From Desulfocapsa sp. (GTDB lineage: Bacteria > Desulfobacterota > Desulfobulbia > Desulfobulbales > Desulfocapsaceae), in NCBI GenBank assembly GCA_029934815.1, contig JAOZLM010000178.1:1-5417 (forward strand): a stretch of DNA of 5,417 bases, written 5' to 3'. This document shows, piece after piece, positions 1 through 5,417 of this stretch (position 1 is the stretch's first letter; the number at the start of each line of letters is the position of its first letter). The notes beneath the pieces are model-generated. The model saw nothing but the letters and a program-made list of their open reading frames with translations. It was not told where the DNA came from and ran no database searches. Position numbers and translations under genes: made by a program.

Positions 1-9
1 TAAACGAGA

Positions 10-279
10 ATGACAGATCCAAATAAAGAGACATTGAACAGGCGTCTCAAACAGATGATACTGAAAGAGTGTGATATAGACCATATCACAGCTGATGATT
101 TTGCTGATGATGTACAGATTTTTTCAGATGAGAGCAAGCTTGGGCTGGACTCTTTAGACGCCCTGCAAATATCTGTGGGATTACAAAAAGAGTTTAATAT
201 ACGCTTGCCGGATTCCAAATCATTTCGGCGTCACGTAACCACCATTAACGAACTGGCAGAGTACATCCAATCACAATAA
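10..279 (+). CDS. Acyl carrier protein (phosphopantetheine-binding)
   Basis: An 89-residue protein of normal ACP length (about 75-90). The phosphopantetheine attachment motif is visible as LGLDSLDAL, with Ser48 as the modified serine at the start of helix II. The segment after it (EFNIRLPD, then TINELAEYI) matches the recognition helix and last helix of ACPs. The LGLDSLDAL...RLPD pattern resembles, from memory, the second ACP of aryl-polyene-type clusters more than housekeeping AcpP. It should carry a growing acyl chain as a thioester in the cytosol. A TAA at positions 1-3 may be the stop of an upstream gene, only 6 bases before this ATG, so the gene is probably the last of a plus-strand unit. 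The ribosome site is weak (ACGAGA directly before ATG). It converges on the minus-strand operon that encodes a second ACP. The ACP call is secure; pathway membership is inferred. Confidence 0.93.
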   Translation: MTDPNKETLNRRLKQMILKECDIDHITADDFADDVQIFSDESKLGLDSLDALQISVGLQKEFNIRLPDSKSFRRHVTTINELAEYIQSQ

Positions 280-308
280 TTGACAGTTCAGTACAAAGCC
301 GATTCAAA

Positions 309-435
309 GATGGAATCGTAAAAAACTTCATGTCCGAGGCGCGTAAATTATCTACGATTTCGGCGTACTAAAGTACGTCGCAATTGTAGATAATTTGCAG
401 CAACGAAGTAGATGAAGAGTTTTTACGGTTCCATC
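309..435. repeat. Nested imperfect palindrome between convergent genes (possible bidirectional terminator or repeat element)
   Basis: The outer arms are 309-331 and 412-435; they match with one inserted base and two mismatches. The inner arms are 345-369 and 372-396, 25 bases each with three mismatches and a two-base AA between them. The inner stem can extend one wobble and one Watson-Crick pair to 343-398. Asymmetric internal loops (332-342 and 399-411) separate the stems. The whole element would fold into one long hairpin. Four non-Watson-Crick positions (316/428, 344/397, 356/385, 363/378) are G-U wobbles in plus-strand RNA but A-C mismatches in minus-strand RNA, so the structure is more stable in a plus-strand transcript. 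It ends two bases past the stop of the SPASM gene and follows the ACP gene by 29 bases, a position typical of a shared terminator or a small dispersed palindromic element. No clear T-tract follows the closed stem. Copy number elsewhere cannot be judged. Confidence 0.85.
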
Positions 436-437
436 CA

Positions 438-1463
438 TCATTTTTGGTTTCGCCAGCAAGTTGGATCTGACGCCAGATAATCACCGGTAAGCTGATACGC
501 AGCACCACGACAACCATAACATTCATGCGCCTTATCACAATCCCGGCACTCCCCATGAATCGTATTACGAAAATCCTTTAAATCCTTTACCACCTGAGAA
601 TTTTTCAGAATATCGCCAAGTGGATTATTCCGAATATTATCAAGCGGAATAGTCACTCCAACACAGGGCATAACCTCACCAGTTGCTGTAACCAGACAAG
701 AAACCTGATGGCGCATACATTTATTGCCAACCAGTGGAGGCTGAGGCTCCCACTCACGGTGATATTTTTCCTGATCGATTTTTGATAATTCTGCAAAGAG
801 TTCTTTCAGTTTTACAGAGTCCACCTGCAACCACAGATTATCAAGGGCATTGGCCTGAGGGGTAAGTACCTCAAAATAAGGCTCAATTTGCTGGTCACGC
901 ACCCACTGCCATAACTCCGGCAGCTCTTCAAAATTTGACTGACAAATGATTGTGGAAAGTGCCAGAAACTTATCTTCTGCCGGATAGCCGACGTCTTTTA
1001 AGTGAGCAAAGGCTTTTTGAATAATATCATAAGCACCTTTTCTGCCTGCCAGATGATCCTGAATTTCTGGTTTTCTGGAGTTCAGCTTTAATACAACCCG
1101 AACATTCAGCTCAGCAAGCAAAGCGGCAAGATCAGCATCCACACCGGTTCCATTGGTAAACATCTCAATTTCAAAACCCTGATCGGCAATAAATTTCAGC
1201 ATTTCAGCCAAATGCGGGTAAATACTCGGCTCACCACCCAGGATAATGATTTTGCCAGCACCCAAAGCTCTTGCCTGCAAAAGTACATCTTTGATCTCAT
1301 CCTTTGAAAGCTCGCCTTTGCACTCTACTTTTTCGGGCACATAACAATAAGAACAACGGAAATTGCAAATACGGCTAAACTCAATCTCCATGGACAACAA
1401 ACGGTCTTCAGCCACTGCGTCCTTTATTTCCTGCTCTGTAAATTCCAGATTATATAATTGCAT
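438..1463 (-). CDS. Radical SAM protein with C-terminal SPASM domain
   Basis: A 341-residue radical SAM enzyme. The 4Fe-4S cluster that cleaves S-adenosylmethionine is bound by C33, C37 and C40 (CNFRCSYC), and the SAM-contacting GGEP motif is at 76-79. A partial TIM barrel occupies roughly residues 25-225. The C-terminus has a full SPASM cysteine set: C249-x12-G-x4-C267, then C306-x2-C309-x5-C315-x2-C318 and C336, expected to bind two auxiliary clusters; C256 is extra. SPASM enzymes usually modify peptides (PqqE, AlbA, sulfatase maturases), but some act on other substrates. Here the neighbours are ACP, KS and acyltransferase genes and no precursor peptide is visible, so an acyl, ACP-bound or small-molecule substrate is possible. 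It is the last gene of the operon, 6 bases after the previous stop. AAGGAT lies 11 bases before the ATG and AGGA directly abuts it. The family call is firm; the reaction is unknown. Confidence 0.95.
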   Translation of the reverse strand: MQLYNLEFTEQEIKDAVAEDRLLSMEIEFSRICNFRCSYCYVPEKVECKGELSKDEIKDVLLQARALGAGKIIILGGEPSIYPHLAEMLKFIADQGFEIEMFTNGTGVDADLAALLAELNVRVVLKLNSRKPEIQDHLAGRKGAYDIIQKAFAHLKDVGYPAEDKFLALSTIICQSNFEELPELWQWVRDQQIEPYFEVLTPQANALDNLWLQVDSVKLKELFAELSKIDQEKYHREWEPQPPLVGNKCMRHQVSCLVTATGEVMPCVGVTIPLDNIRNNPLGDILKNSQVVKDLKDFRNTIHGECRDCDKAHECYGCRGAAYQLTGDYLASDPTCWRNQK

Positions 1464-1469
1464 TCCTGA

Positions 1470-2960
1470 CTAATATCCTTCTAGGTCTTCAAAATGATTC
1501 ATTCGTTCCAAACGCTGTATTTCCTGCTGAAAACGCCCCTGCCAGCCAATCTTTTTCATAACCCGCCGGTAACGTATCTTCAAAAATGGCTTCATCAGAT
1601 AAATCCAGATCCAGATCCACAATCTTCCCTGTTTGCGTACTGATGAGGGAGGATTCCACCAGCCGAGTACCACCTGTCGCTGATACCAGAACTGGTATTG
1701 CAGCTCATCGCTACTCAAATAATTGGTGCGCACATTGGCCCACAAACCATTATACTTTTTTAGATCCGATTCATTGGTAATCAGGCCGGCTGCCAGCAGA
1801 TTGTCACGCATACCCGTTTTGGGGTAAGGAGTTATAATCTGGCAATAGGCTGCGTCCGCTTCTATGTCTTTAAAAAATTCGTAATTCTCTTTAACGGATT
1901 CTACATCGTCATCAGGAAAACCAAAAATCAGCCCGCCAATAACCATCATTCCATATTTATGGCAATGGGCTATGGCCTGTTTAGAGGCCTTAACGATATC
2001 ACCCTTTCCTGCAACACTGAGGTTCTTTTTTGATCCGTTTTCAATGCCTAAGAAAACAGATTTAAACCCGGCCAGTGCCATCTTTTCAACCATGTCTTCA
2101 TGGCTGGCCATTGTCAGACAATCGGCCTGCACAAATAGTTTCAGGTTTTTATAGTTTTTGGCAATGATGGCATCGCAGAGTTTTTTAACCCGTGTCGGGT
2201 TGAGTACCATATTATCATCGGTAATGAAAATAGATTTCACTTTCAGATTGTAATAAATATCATCAATGTCTTCTATCACCCGCTCAATTGGATACGCCCG
2301 AAATCTGCGCCCGTACATATTTTTCATGGAACAGAAATTACAGGATCTGGTGCAGCCTCTGGATGTCTCCAGTGCTTCGATCCCTGCATTCATCAGATGG
2401 TAGCCCCAGGTGAGACGGCGTTTATCCCGAATGGGTCGTTTTATTGTTGCAAGATCGAGATTTTCAGCTCTGGGATTATGGACAAAAGTTCCATCTTTTT
2501 TGTAGGAAAGTGATGGAATTGCTGCCAGATCATCTTTTACGGAAAGTGCATTCACAAGTTGTCTGCACGACTCTTCACCTTCCCCACGCACTAAAAAGTC
2601 GACCCACTGCATGTCACTTGTCTGCCCAATTTCCTCGGCCATCAGCGTTGCATGATACCCGCCAATAACAATCTTTGTTGCAGGTGACAGTTCTTTAATT
2701 AAATGGGCAATTTTAATACAGGTCTCATACTGCCAGGCCATGGCTGACAAGCCGACCAGATCGGGTTTGATCTTAGCCATTACTTTTGTAATATACTTTT
2801 TTACCGATCTCCGTTTGCGAATAAGATCCACCAGAAAAACATCGTGCTTAGCATCAATATTGCCGCCAATACTTGCAATACCAAGATTGGGGATATGTAC
2901 TGCTGCTTCGTGGACGAGTACCGGCACGACATCCGGCATGGAGATTAACAGTACTTTCAT
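1470..2960 (-). CDS. B12-binding-domain radical SAM protein
   Basis: A 496-residue protein with the domain order of class B radical SAM enzymes (BchE, HpnP and HpnJ relatives). Residues 1-140 form a Rossmann-like cobalamin-binding domain (start MKVLLISMPD, LVGLSAM at 68-74, GGYHAT at 100-105). It lacks the DxHxxG cobalt-ligand motif, as do many members of this family. The radical SAM core starts near 195 and carries C203, C207 and C210 (CTRSCNFC), with FLGIENGS at 303-310 and GLIFGFPDD at 343-351. The tail (about 440-496) has a Trp/Ile-rich stretch and a Lys/Arg-rich patch, suggesting attachment to the inner face of the membrane. Known relatives methylate, cyclise or rearrange lipids, tetrapyrroles and polyketides. 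Its start overlaps the acyltransferase stop by 4 bases (ATGA), implying translational coupling, and AGGTG lies 5 bases before the ATG. In this operon, modification of an acyl or polyene chain is the likely job; methyl transfer and ring formation cannot be told apart. Confidence 0.94.
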   Translation of the reverse strand: MKVLLISMPDVVPVLVHEAAVHIPNLGIASIGGNIDAKHDVFLVDLIRKRRSVKKYITKVMAKIKPDLVGLSAMAWQYETCIKIAHLIKELSPATKIVIGGYHATLMAEEIGQTSDMQWVDFLVRGEGEESCRQLVNALSVKDDLAAIPSLSYKKDGTFVHNPRAENLDLATIKRPIRDKRRLTWGYHLMNAGIEALETSRGCTRSCNFCSMKNMYGRRFRAYPIERVIEDIDDIYYNLKVKSIFITDDNMVLNPTRVKKLCDAIIAKNYKNLKLFVQADCLTMASHEDMVEKMALAGFKSVFLGIENGSKKNLSVAGKGDIVKASKQAIAHCHKYGMMVIGGLIFGFPDDDVESVKENYEFFKDIEADAAYCQIITPYPKTGMRDNLLAAGLITNESDLKKYNGLWANVRTNYLSSDELQYQFWYQRQVVLGWWNPPSSVRKQGRLWIWIWIYLMKPFLKIRYRRVMKKIGWQGRFQQEIQRLERMNHFEDLEGY

Positions 2961-3754
2961 TGGGGCACCTGTTCCTTTACAGTTTCCTGCTGCAGAAATG
3001 CCTGTCGTACTTTTTCATGGAGGGTGGAAACTGTCATTTTACCCTTTGTGTTCTTCGGTTCTATACTCTCTAAAAGATCTAAAGTAATTCGGTTTTCGAG
3101 AGTAGTATTAAAGAAAAAATGCCCCGGCGTAAAGAGTTTATCGGTACCGCTTATTTGAAGAACCTGAATAGGACACTGGTACATTCTGGCAATTTTAAAT
3201 ACTCCTTTGTGAAACTTTTCAAGGCTCGTACTGCTGTTTCTGGTGCCCTCAGGAAATACAAAAAGATTCCCGCCATCTGCAAAAAAATCTCCCATATTCT
3301 CCACCTGTTCTATCATTTTTGCCGCAAATCGCCCTTCGGTGCTTGAGGGCAGATACCCTGAGACATCAAGCAAAAAACCAAACACCGGAGCTGAAAAGAA
3401 CTTTGTTTTCACAATGGTTTTATTGTGCGGCAGAAGGGAGAGAAAAAGTAGCGGATCAAGGTAGGAGAGATGATTACAAACAATGATTGATCCTCTGATG
3501 TTTTTTACCTGTGGATCAATTGCCCAGCTATGATTTGGTGCAAGAGTTCGTAGAAGTGTTAAGAAGCCCTTAAAAAACCGATGATTCAAATACTGAAAGG
3601 ATTTTTCTTTATCTGAGGAGAACAGGTAACTGCCAATATAAAAAAAAGAGAAGAAAAACAGAAAGGCAAATATAAAATATCCCCAACAGAGCAGCGTTAC
3701 AGGAACATCAATAAGCCACTGCAAAGGAGTTTTTGTTCTGCTACTCCCGGACAT
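2957..3754 (-). CDS. 1-acyl-sn-glycerol-3-phosphate acyltransferase-like protein (PlsC/LPLAT family)
   Basis: A 265-residue LPLAT-family acyltransferase from the ATG at 3754. The catalytic HX4D motif is NHLSYLD with H95 and D100, and the phosphate-binding motif FPEGTR spans 167-172. A hydrophobic, Phe-rich N-terminal segment (about 13-47) should anchor it in the inner membrane. The family moves an acyl group from acyl-ACP or acyl-CoA to a lysophospholipid or similar hydroxyl acceptor. Acyltransferases of this type also occur in aryl-polyene and other lipid-like secondary pathways, where they are thought to attach the finished chain to a membrane lipid. The 5' end overlaps the KS gene by 14 bases. 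An in-frame TTG at 3763 would add three residues; ATG was preferred, although neither start has a convincing ribosome site, so translation probably depends on coupling to the KS gene. The exact acceptor is unknown, and a housekeeping PlsC is less likely given the neighbours. Confidence 0.92.
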   Translation of the reverse strand: MSGSSRTKTPLQWLIDVPVTLLCWGYFIFAFLFFFSFFYIGSYLFSSDKEKSFQYLNHRFFKGFLTLLRTLAPNHSWAIDPQVKNIRGSIIVCNHLSYLDPLLFLSLLPHNKTIVKTKFFSAPVFGFLLDVSGYLPSSTEGRFAAKMIEQVENMGDFFADGGNLFVFPEGTRNSSTSLEKFHKGVFKIARMYQCPIQVLQISGTDKLFTPGHFFFNTTLENRITLDLLESIEPKNTKGKMTVSTLHEKVRQAFLQQETVKEQVPQ

Positions 3755-4979
3755 CTTTGACAATAAGGCAGGTATTCACCCCGCCAAAGGCAAAATTCTG
3801 AATGGCTGCCACCTTTACCTTTGTTTCGGTTACTTCCCGCACATGGTTGAGCATGGCACAGCGTTCATCAACGTTTTCAAGATTTAAAGTGGGTGCAATA
3901 AAACCCTCTTCCATCATATACAGGCTTAGGATCAGTTCAATTCCACCGCATGTTCCCATGGTGTGGCCCATATAGCTTTTCAAACCGGTTACATACGGGC
4001 GATCGCCATACACATTGTAAATTGCCTGCGATTCAATCACATCACCCATTTTGGTGGCTGTTGCATGCGCACTGATAAAATCCACATCATCTGCTTCAAT
4101 TCCTGCATCATCCAGGGCTAAACGTAAGGTTGTGGTGATTCCTTCAAGATTTGGTAAAATCAGATCGCCACCATTATTATTACAGGCAAAACCGATCACC
4201 TCGCCAATAATATTTGCGCCACGTGCTTTAGCTGACTCATACTCTTCAAGCAAAACAGCGGCACCACCTTCACCGACCACCAATCCATCCCGATTGGTAT
4301 CAAAAGGGCGTGGTGTACATTCGGGCGTATCATTATAATCCACTGAGCATGCCAGCAGATTATCAAAAACAGCTACTGTGGTTGTATCGTATTCATCAGC
4401 TCCGCCACAAATCATGGCATCCTGCATTCCAAACTTCACCATTTCGTAGCCAAAACCGATGGATTGACTGGAGGTTGTACAGGCAGTGGATGAGGCAATT
4501 ACCCGTCCGGTAATACCAAACATACGGGTGATATTAACGGCAGTGGTATGCACCATGGATTTCAAATAGTCCACAGCGCCGATGGAGGAAAATTCATTTT
4601 TCAGGTTACTGAAAAATGTTTTATAGATATTTCGCTGAATAGTCGGGCTGCCATGGGTTGAACTAAAAGAGACGCCCAACCGGCCGGATTGAATAAATTC
4701 CTGGCTAAGCCCTGAATCAGCCAGCACATCTTTGGCTACCTGACACGCATAATAGGAAACAGGCCCCATTGTTTTGGTGTCTTTTCTGGCAAAACCGTAA
4801 TCGATATCATAATCCACAGTGCCAAACACTTTGGAGTGAATATGATCGGTGAGTAAGCCGTCATCACGCAATGGCTTTACGCCGGATTTCCCTTTTCGCA
4901 AACTTTCTACGATATCACTCTTCTTATATCCTATGGGAGTGATTGCGGAACAGGCTGTTATAACGACTCGTCTTGGCAT
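3741..4979 (-). CDS. Beta-ketoacyl-ACP synthase, FabF-like (KAS II type, specialised)
   Basis: A 412-residue condensing enzyme of full FabF length. The catalytic triad is complete: Cys167 in STACTTSSQ, His305 in SAHATAT and His339 in KSYMGHTMG, with the conserved Lys334. RPFDTNRDGLVVGEG (224-238) and the C-terminal FAFGGVN loop (396-402, gatekeeper Phe398) are also present. It should catalyse decarboxylative condensation of malonyl-ACP with an acyl-ACP, so it is an active ketosynthase and not a chain-length-factor homologue. The active-site surroundings (CTTSSQSIG, HATAT, GHTMGTCGG) depart from housekeeping FabF (typically CATG, HGTST, GHTLGAAG) and look like a specialised clade. The gene starts 9 bases after the first ACP gene of the operon, its likely partner. 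No clear Shine-Dalgarno sequence precedes the ATG. The family is certain; specialised pathway use is inferred from sequence style and context. Confidence 0.95.
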   Translation of the reverse strand: MPRRVVITACSAITPIGYKKSDIVESLRKGKSGVKPLRDDGLLTDHIHSKVFGTVDYDIDYGFARKDTKTMGPVSYYACQVAKDVLADSGLSQEFIQSGRLGVSFSSTHGSPTIQRNIYKTFFSNLKNEFSSIGAVDYLKSMVHTTAVNITRMFGITGRVIASSTACTTSSQSIGFGYEMVKFGMQDAMICGGADEYDTTTVAVFDNLLACSVDYNDTPECTPRPFDTNRDGLVVGEGGAAVLLEEYESAKARGANIIGEVIGFACNNNGGDLILPNLEGITTTLRLALDDAGIEADDVDFISAHATATKMGDVIESQAIYNVYGDRPYVTGLKSYMGHTMGTCGGIELILSLYMMEEGFIAPTLNLENVDERCAMLNHVREVTETKVKVAAIQNFAFGGVNTCLIVKDVRE

Positions 4980-4988
4980 AATATCAGT

Positions 4989-5252
4989 TTACTCGTCTCT
5001 TTTAACTGCCTGCATAGCCTCGACATAATCAAGGATATCATTGATGGTACGAATGGACATTGCCTGCTCTTTCTCTTTTCTTGAGAGCTGAAAACCGATC
5101 ATCTCTTCTATTTTGGCCAGCAGTTCAATGGCATCAATTGAGTCAAACCCGTGATCATCCCGTAGATTATCAGTAAGACCCGGCTTTTCAAATTCAAATT
5201 CATCAACGAGAATCGCTACAATATTTTTTTCTAATTCGTCTCTTGTCATCAT
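4989..5252 (-). CDS. Acyl carrier protein (phosphopantetheine-binding)
   Basis: An 87-residue ACP and the first gene of the minus-strand operon. The attachment motif is HGFDSIDAIEL with Ser38 as the 4'-phosphopantetheine site. Helix III (about 43-52) and the C-terminal IRTINDILDYV helix follow in the usual places. It differs clearly from the plus-strand ACP (GFDSID against GLDSLD, and different flanks), so the two are not a recent duplication. Paired ACPs are common in aryl-polyene-type clusters. The KS follows after 9 bases and is the probable partner. The protein begins with two Met codons; the first (5252) is used here, but the second at 5249 is equally possible because neither has a visible Shine-Dalgarno sequence. 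A good promoter lies just upstream, giving a leader of only about 17 bases. Confidence 0.93.
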   Translation of the reverse strand: MMTRDELEKNIVAILVDEFEFEKPGLTDNLRDDHGFDSIDAIELLAKIEEMIGFQLSRKEKEQAMSIRTINDILDYVEAMQAVKRDE

Positions 5253-5276
5253 AAACGTATTTTTTTATTTGGAAGG

Positions 5277-5306
5277 ATAATAGTCTGGATTTATTAGCCC
5301 TGACAA
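5277..5306 (-). promoter_or_regulatory. Putative sigma70-type promoter of the five-gene operon
   Basis: On the minus strand, TTGTCA (plus-strand 5301-5306) is followed after 18 bases by TATTAT (5277-5282). Each hexamer matches the consensus at 5 of 6 positions and the spacing is acceptable. Transcription would start near 5269-5270, about 17 bases before the first ACP start codon. The position fits the head of the operon. No operator-like repeat overlaps it. This is pattern matching only. Confidence 0.5.
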
Positions 5307-5353
5307 TACACCTATTCAAACGAAATGAAAAAGGATTTTTTATACGGCTCACC

Positions 5354-5381
5354 TTGACAATCTAAAGCAGTCGGCTATCCT
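5354..5381 (+). promoter_or_regulatory. Possible plus-strand promoter facing out of the window
   Basis: A perfect -35 hexamer TTGACA (5354-5359) is followed after 16 bases by TATCCT (5376-5381), a 4 of 6 match to the -10 consensus. It would drive transcription rightwards, divergent from the ACP/KS operon. An 11-base near-palindrome, CCTGAATCAGG (5379-5389), overlaps the end of the -10 and the start region and could be an operator. No gene start is seen before the window ends, and a minus-strand reading frame may cover the same bases, so the call is weak. Confidence 0.25.
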
Positions 5382-5417
5382 GAATCAGGGAATTCCTCCA
5401 TCAACTCCGGAACAACA
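5375..5417 (-). CDS. Possible C-terminal tail of an upstream minus-strand gene (partial)
   Basis: Reading the minus strand from the right edge, one frame runs through 13 codons (VVPELMEEFPDSG) to a TAG at 5377-5375. The composition is protein-like, and the stop would leave a 122-base gap before the operon's first ACP gene, enough for the promoter described at 5277-5306. The stretch is too short for any family assignment and could be chance; the plus strand here is also open, though without a standard start codon. Confidence 0.22.
   Translation of the reverse strand, partial: VVPELMEEFPDSG

Noticed and set aside
300..437. CRISPR repeat, tRNA or IS-end interpretation of the palindrome
   Set aside because: There is no regularly spaced direct repeat, no tRNA cloverleaf, no transposase and no flanking target duplication; the structure is one nested inverted repeat.
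368..556. A 62-codon minus-strand open frame that could have been a peptide substrate for the SPASM enzyme
   Set aside because: It overlaps the SPASM-coding C-terminus in another frame and runs into the palindrome; its composition has no leader/core pattern and no ribosome site was seen. It is best explained as a shadow frame.
2740..3346. Several plus-strand open frames of 66-115 codons opposite the radical SAM and acyltransferase genes
   Set aside because: They lie antisense to genes with clear catalytic motifs, overlap one another and encode no recognisable domain.
4051..4513. Plus-strand open frames opposite the ketosynthase gene
   Set aside because: The minus-strand KS has a complete catalytic triad across this stretch; the plus-strand products are low-complexity and Ser/Pro-rich, as expected for antisense shadows.
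10..5252. Standard housekeeping fatty acid synthesis (fab) cluster
   Set aside because: No fabD, fabG, fabH or plsX is present, the two ACPs are non-identical and divergent, and two radical SAM genes are embedded in the operon.
5389..5396. GGAATTCC palindrome as an operator
   Set aside because: An 8-base perfect palindrome is expected by chance at this scale and has no second copy nearby.

Overview
The window carries six complete genes, one large palindromic element and a regulatory region. Five genes lie on the minus strand as one tight, partly overlapping operon, read right to left: acyl carrier protein (ACP), beta-ketoacyl-ACP synthase (KS), PlsC-type acyltransferase, B12-binding-domain radical SAM enzyme, and SPASM-type radical SAM enzyme. 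A second ACP gene sits alone on the plus strand at the left edge and converges on the operon. It is probably the last gene of another unit that begins outside the window.

Layout: 10-279 (+) ACP; 280-437 convergent intergenic region, mostly a nested inverted repeat at 309-435; 438-1463 (-) radical SAM/SPASM; 1470-2960 (-) B12-binding radical SAM; 2957-3754 (-) lysophospholipid-type acyltransferase; 3741-4979 (-) FabF-like KS; 4989-5252 (-) ACP; 5253-5417 regulatory region with a good sigma70-like promoter for the operon and a weaker opposite-facing one. A short open frame at the right edge may be the tail of another minus-strand gene. Junctions in the operon are 9 bp (ACP/KS), a short overlap (KS/acyltransferase), a 4 bp ATGA overlap (acyltransferase/B12 radical SAM) and 6 bp (the two radical SAM genes), so co-transcription is nearly certain.

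Two ACPs, a KS and a PlsC-like acyltransferase are the core set seen in aryl-polyene-like and other specialised type II fatty acid/polyketide clusters. No ketoreductase, dehydratase, thioesterase or MMPL exporter is visible, so they must be elsewhere. Two different radical SAM enzymes in the same operon are the unusual part. A reasonable inference is a pathway that builds an acyl or polyene chain on an ACP, modifies it by radical chemistry (methylation, ring formation, C-C bond formation or desaturation), and transfers it to a glycerolipid or another membrane acceptor. Ladderane-type clusters of anammox bacteria, which also mix FabF, ACP and radical SAM genes, are a useful comparison, but nothing here proves that product.

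The organism is a bacterium of moderate to low GC, probably Gram-negative and probably anaerobic or facultative given two oxygen-sensitive radical SAM enzymes. The long intergenic palindrome and the gene style would suit Desulfobacterota, but that assignment is a guess and the window contains no phylogenetic marker.
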